A DNA stretch of 17,185 nt from Dichomitus squalens LYAD-421 SS1 (lineage: Eukaryota; Basidiomycota; Agaricomycetes; Polyporales; Polyporaceae), in assembly GCF_000275845.1 (NCBI RefSeq), contig NW_006766918.1, forward strand, positions 140,443-157,627, in the 5' to 3' direction. The notes beneath the pieces were generated by a model, which was not told the DNA's origin, did no database searches, and saw nothing but the letters and a program-made list of their open reading frames with translations. Both the position numbers and the translations under genes were made by a program. Position 1 is the stretch's first letter. Each line of letters begins with the position of its first letter. Below, piece by piece: positions 16,421 through 17,185 of the stretch.

Positions 16421-17185
16421 TCAAGCCTGACGAAGGCCGAGAGCGAAAGCGAGCATCTTGACCCGGGGACGAGGGAGCGCCTTCGTGAGCAAGTCGGCCA
16501 CCATCTCGTTGGTTGGACAGTAGCGGAGGATCATACTACGTTGCACAACAAGCTCGCGAATGTGGTGATAGCGAATGTCGATATGCTTCGTGCGAGCGTG
16601 GAAGATGTCGGGATTGTCGACGAGCTTGAGAGTGCTCTGGTTGTCGCAGAGGAGAAGGGTCGGTGCCGCTAATGGAGCAGTAAGTTCTGATAGGAGGTTG
16701 CGGAGCCAGATGGCTTCACGAGACGGATCGGAAGCGGCAATGTACTCAGCTTCAGTGGAGGACAGCGCGATGATGGGCTGCTTCGATGAACGCCAACTGA
16801 CCGCGCCTCCGTTGAATAGGAAAACGTAGCCCGATATCGAGTGCCGATGGGGTTGCGAAGCCCAGTCGGCGTCTGTATAGCCAACCAGCCCGTCAGACGT
16901 GGATCCGAGAGTGAGGACGTACTCTCGGGTCCCCTTGAGGTAGCGCAGGATGCGCTTTGCGGCTTCCCAATGGATGGGTGCGGGATTCGCCATAAAGCGC
17001 GCCAGGGTTGAGACACCGAAGGCGATATCGGGGCGTGTACCGATCACCGCGTACATGAGAGACCCGATGAGCCGGGCGTACGGCTTCTTGCGCATTTCCT
17101 CCTGGATTTCATCGTCAAGGGAGTAGTCGAAAGGGTTCGAATGGGGATCAAAAGGGACTGTGAGCGGGTGTGCGTCCGACATTGA
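16421..17185 (-). CDS. Copia Pol, C-terminal reverse transcriptase/RNase H part
   Basis: This is an open frame of 254 codons running off the right edge, so it is partial at its N terminus; the Met near the edge is internal. Counting from that Met, residues 35-65 are the end of the reverse transcriptase connection region (YARLIGSLMYA, GTRPDIAFGVSTLARF), followed by HWEAAKRILRYLKGT, the standard Ty1/copia signature. The RNase H domain then shows its acidic residues: D104 in GYTDADWA, E144 in SSTEAEYIA, D180 in LLCDNQS and D202 in KHIDIRYHHIRE. It ends VADLLTKALPRPR...GLRQA. There is no internal stop or frameshift, which suggests a fairly young insertion. The catalytic reverse transcriptase motif, integrase, protease and gag would lie beyond the window. 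The element is transcribed on the minus strand, toward the lectin 3 gene. Confidence 0.95.
   Translation of the reverse strand, partial: SMSDAHPLTVPFDPHSNPFDYSLDDEIQEEMRKKPYARLIGSLMYAVIGTRPDIAFGVSTLARFMANPAPIHWEAAKRILRYLKGTREYVLTLGSTSDGLVGYTDADWASQPHRHSISGYVFLFNGGAVSWRSSKQPIIALSSTEAEYIAASDPSREAIWLRNLLSELTAPLAAPTLLLCDNQSTLKLVDNPDIFHARTKHIDIRYHHIRELVVQRSMILRYCPTNEMVADLLTKALPRPRVKMLAFALGLRQA

Larger units (their letters stand above)
16115..17185 (-). mobile_element. Ty1/copia LTR retrotransposon, 3' part
   Basis: The order pol end, stop, polypurine tract and TG-starting LTR identifies the 3' portion of a Ty1/copia retrotransposon on the minus strand. The part inside the window carries no visible lesion. 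Confidence 0.92.

Noticed and set aside
17100..17150. tRNA-like B-box word (gggttcgaat)
   Set aside because: It lies inside the intact copia frame, and no cloverleaf arms can be formed around it.

Overview
The window looks like nuclear DNA of an agaricomycete (mushroom-forming) basidiomycete. The grounds are compact genes broken by many GT-AG introns of 52-97 bp (mostly 56-67), the agaricomycete type of BTB/POZ protein with a C-x-x-C ... IWKRLP tail, small cytosolic beta-trefoil (ricin-B-like) lectins, a fungal Coq8-type kinase and a Ty1/copia retrotransposon. The species cannot be named from the sequence.

Layout, left to right. 1-1153: no supported gene, one strong hairpin. 1154-2306 (+): BTB/POZ gene with one intron, interrupted by an in-frame TAG at 1953-1955. 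3261-4179 (+): lectin 1, eight exons, intact (158 aa). 4694-5745 (+): a second BTB/POZ copy with several stops and a frameshift, a clear pseudogene. 6893-7816 (-): lectin 2, eight exons, intact (163 aa). 7909-10449: 2.5 kb with no convincing gene, part of it C/T-rich. 10450-12855 (-): an intact eight-exon COQ8/ABC1 kinase gene (648 aa). 13350-14285 (-): lectin 3, eight exons, intact (163 aa). 14387-16114: repeat-bearing, gene-poor DNA with two diverged copies of a dispersed repeat. 16115-17185 (-): the 3' end of a copia retrotransposon (3' LTR, polypurine tract and end of the reverse transcriptase/RNase H region), running off the right edge.

How the genes relate. The three lectins form a local paralogue family. 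All seven introns sit at the same positions and phases, and six of the eight exons have the same length or nearly so, including a 15-nt microexon. Each has a TATA box 92-101 bp upstream of its ATG. The two BTB copies share one intron phase and the same C-terminal tail, and both are broken, so the BTB-lectin part of the window looks like a local duplication in which the lectins were kept and the BTB genes are decaying. COQ8 is a conserved housekeeping gene (coenzyme Q biosynthesis, mitochondrial) lying among these fast-changing genes; nothing links it functionally to the lectins. The most noteworthy structure is the lectin family itself: conserved microexons, introns repeated at equivalent points of the trefoil repeats, and a conserved pair of alternative splice donors. 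Splice sites were assigned by reading frame, consensus and comparison among the three paralogues, without transcript data.
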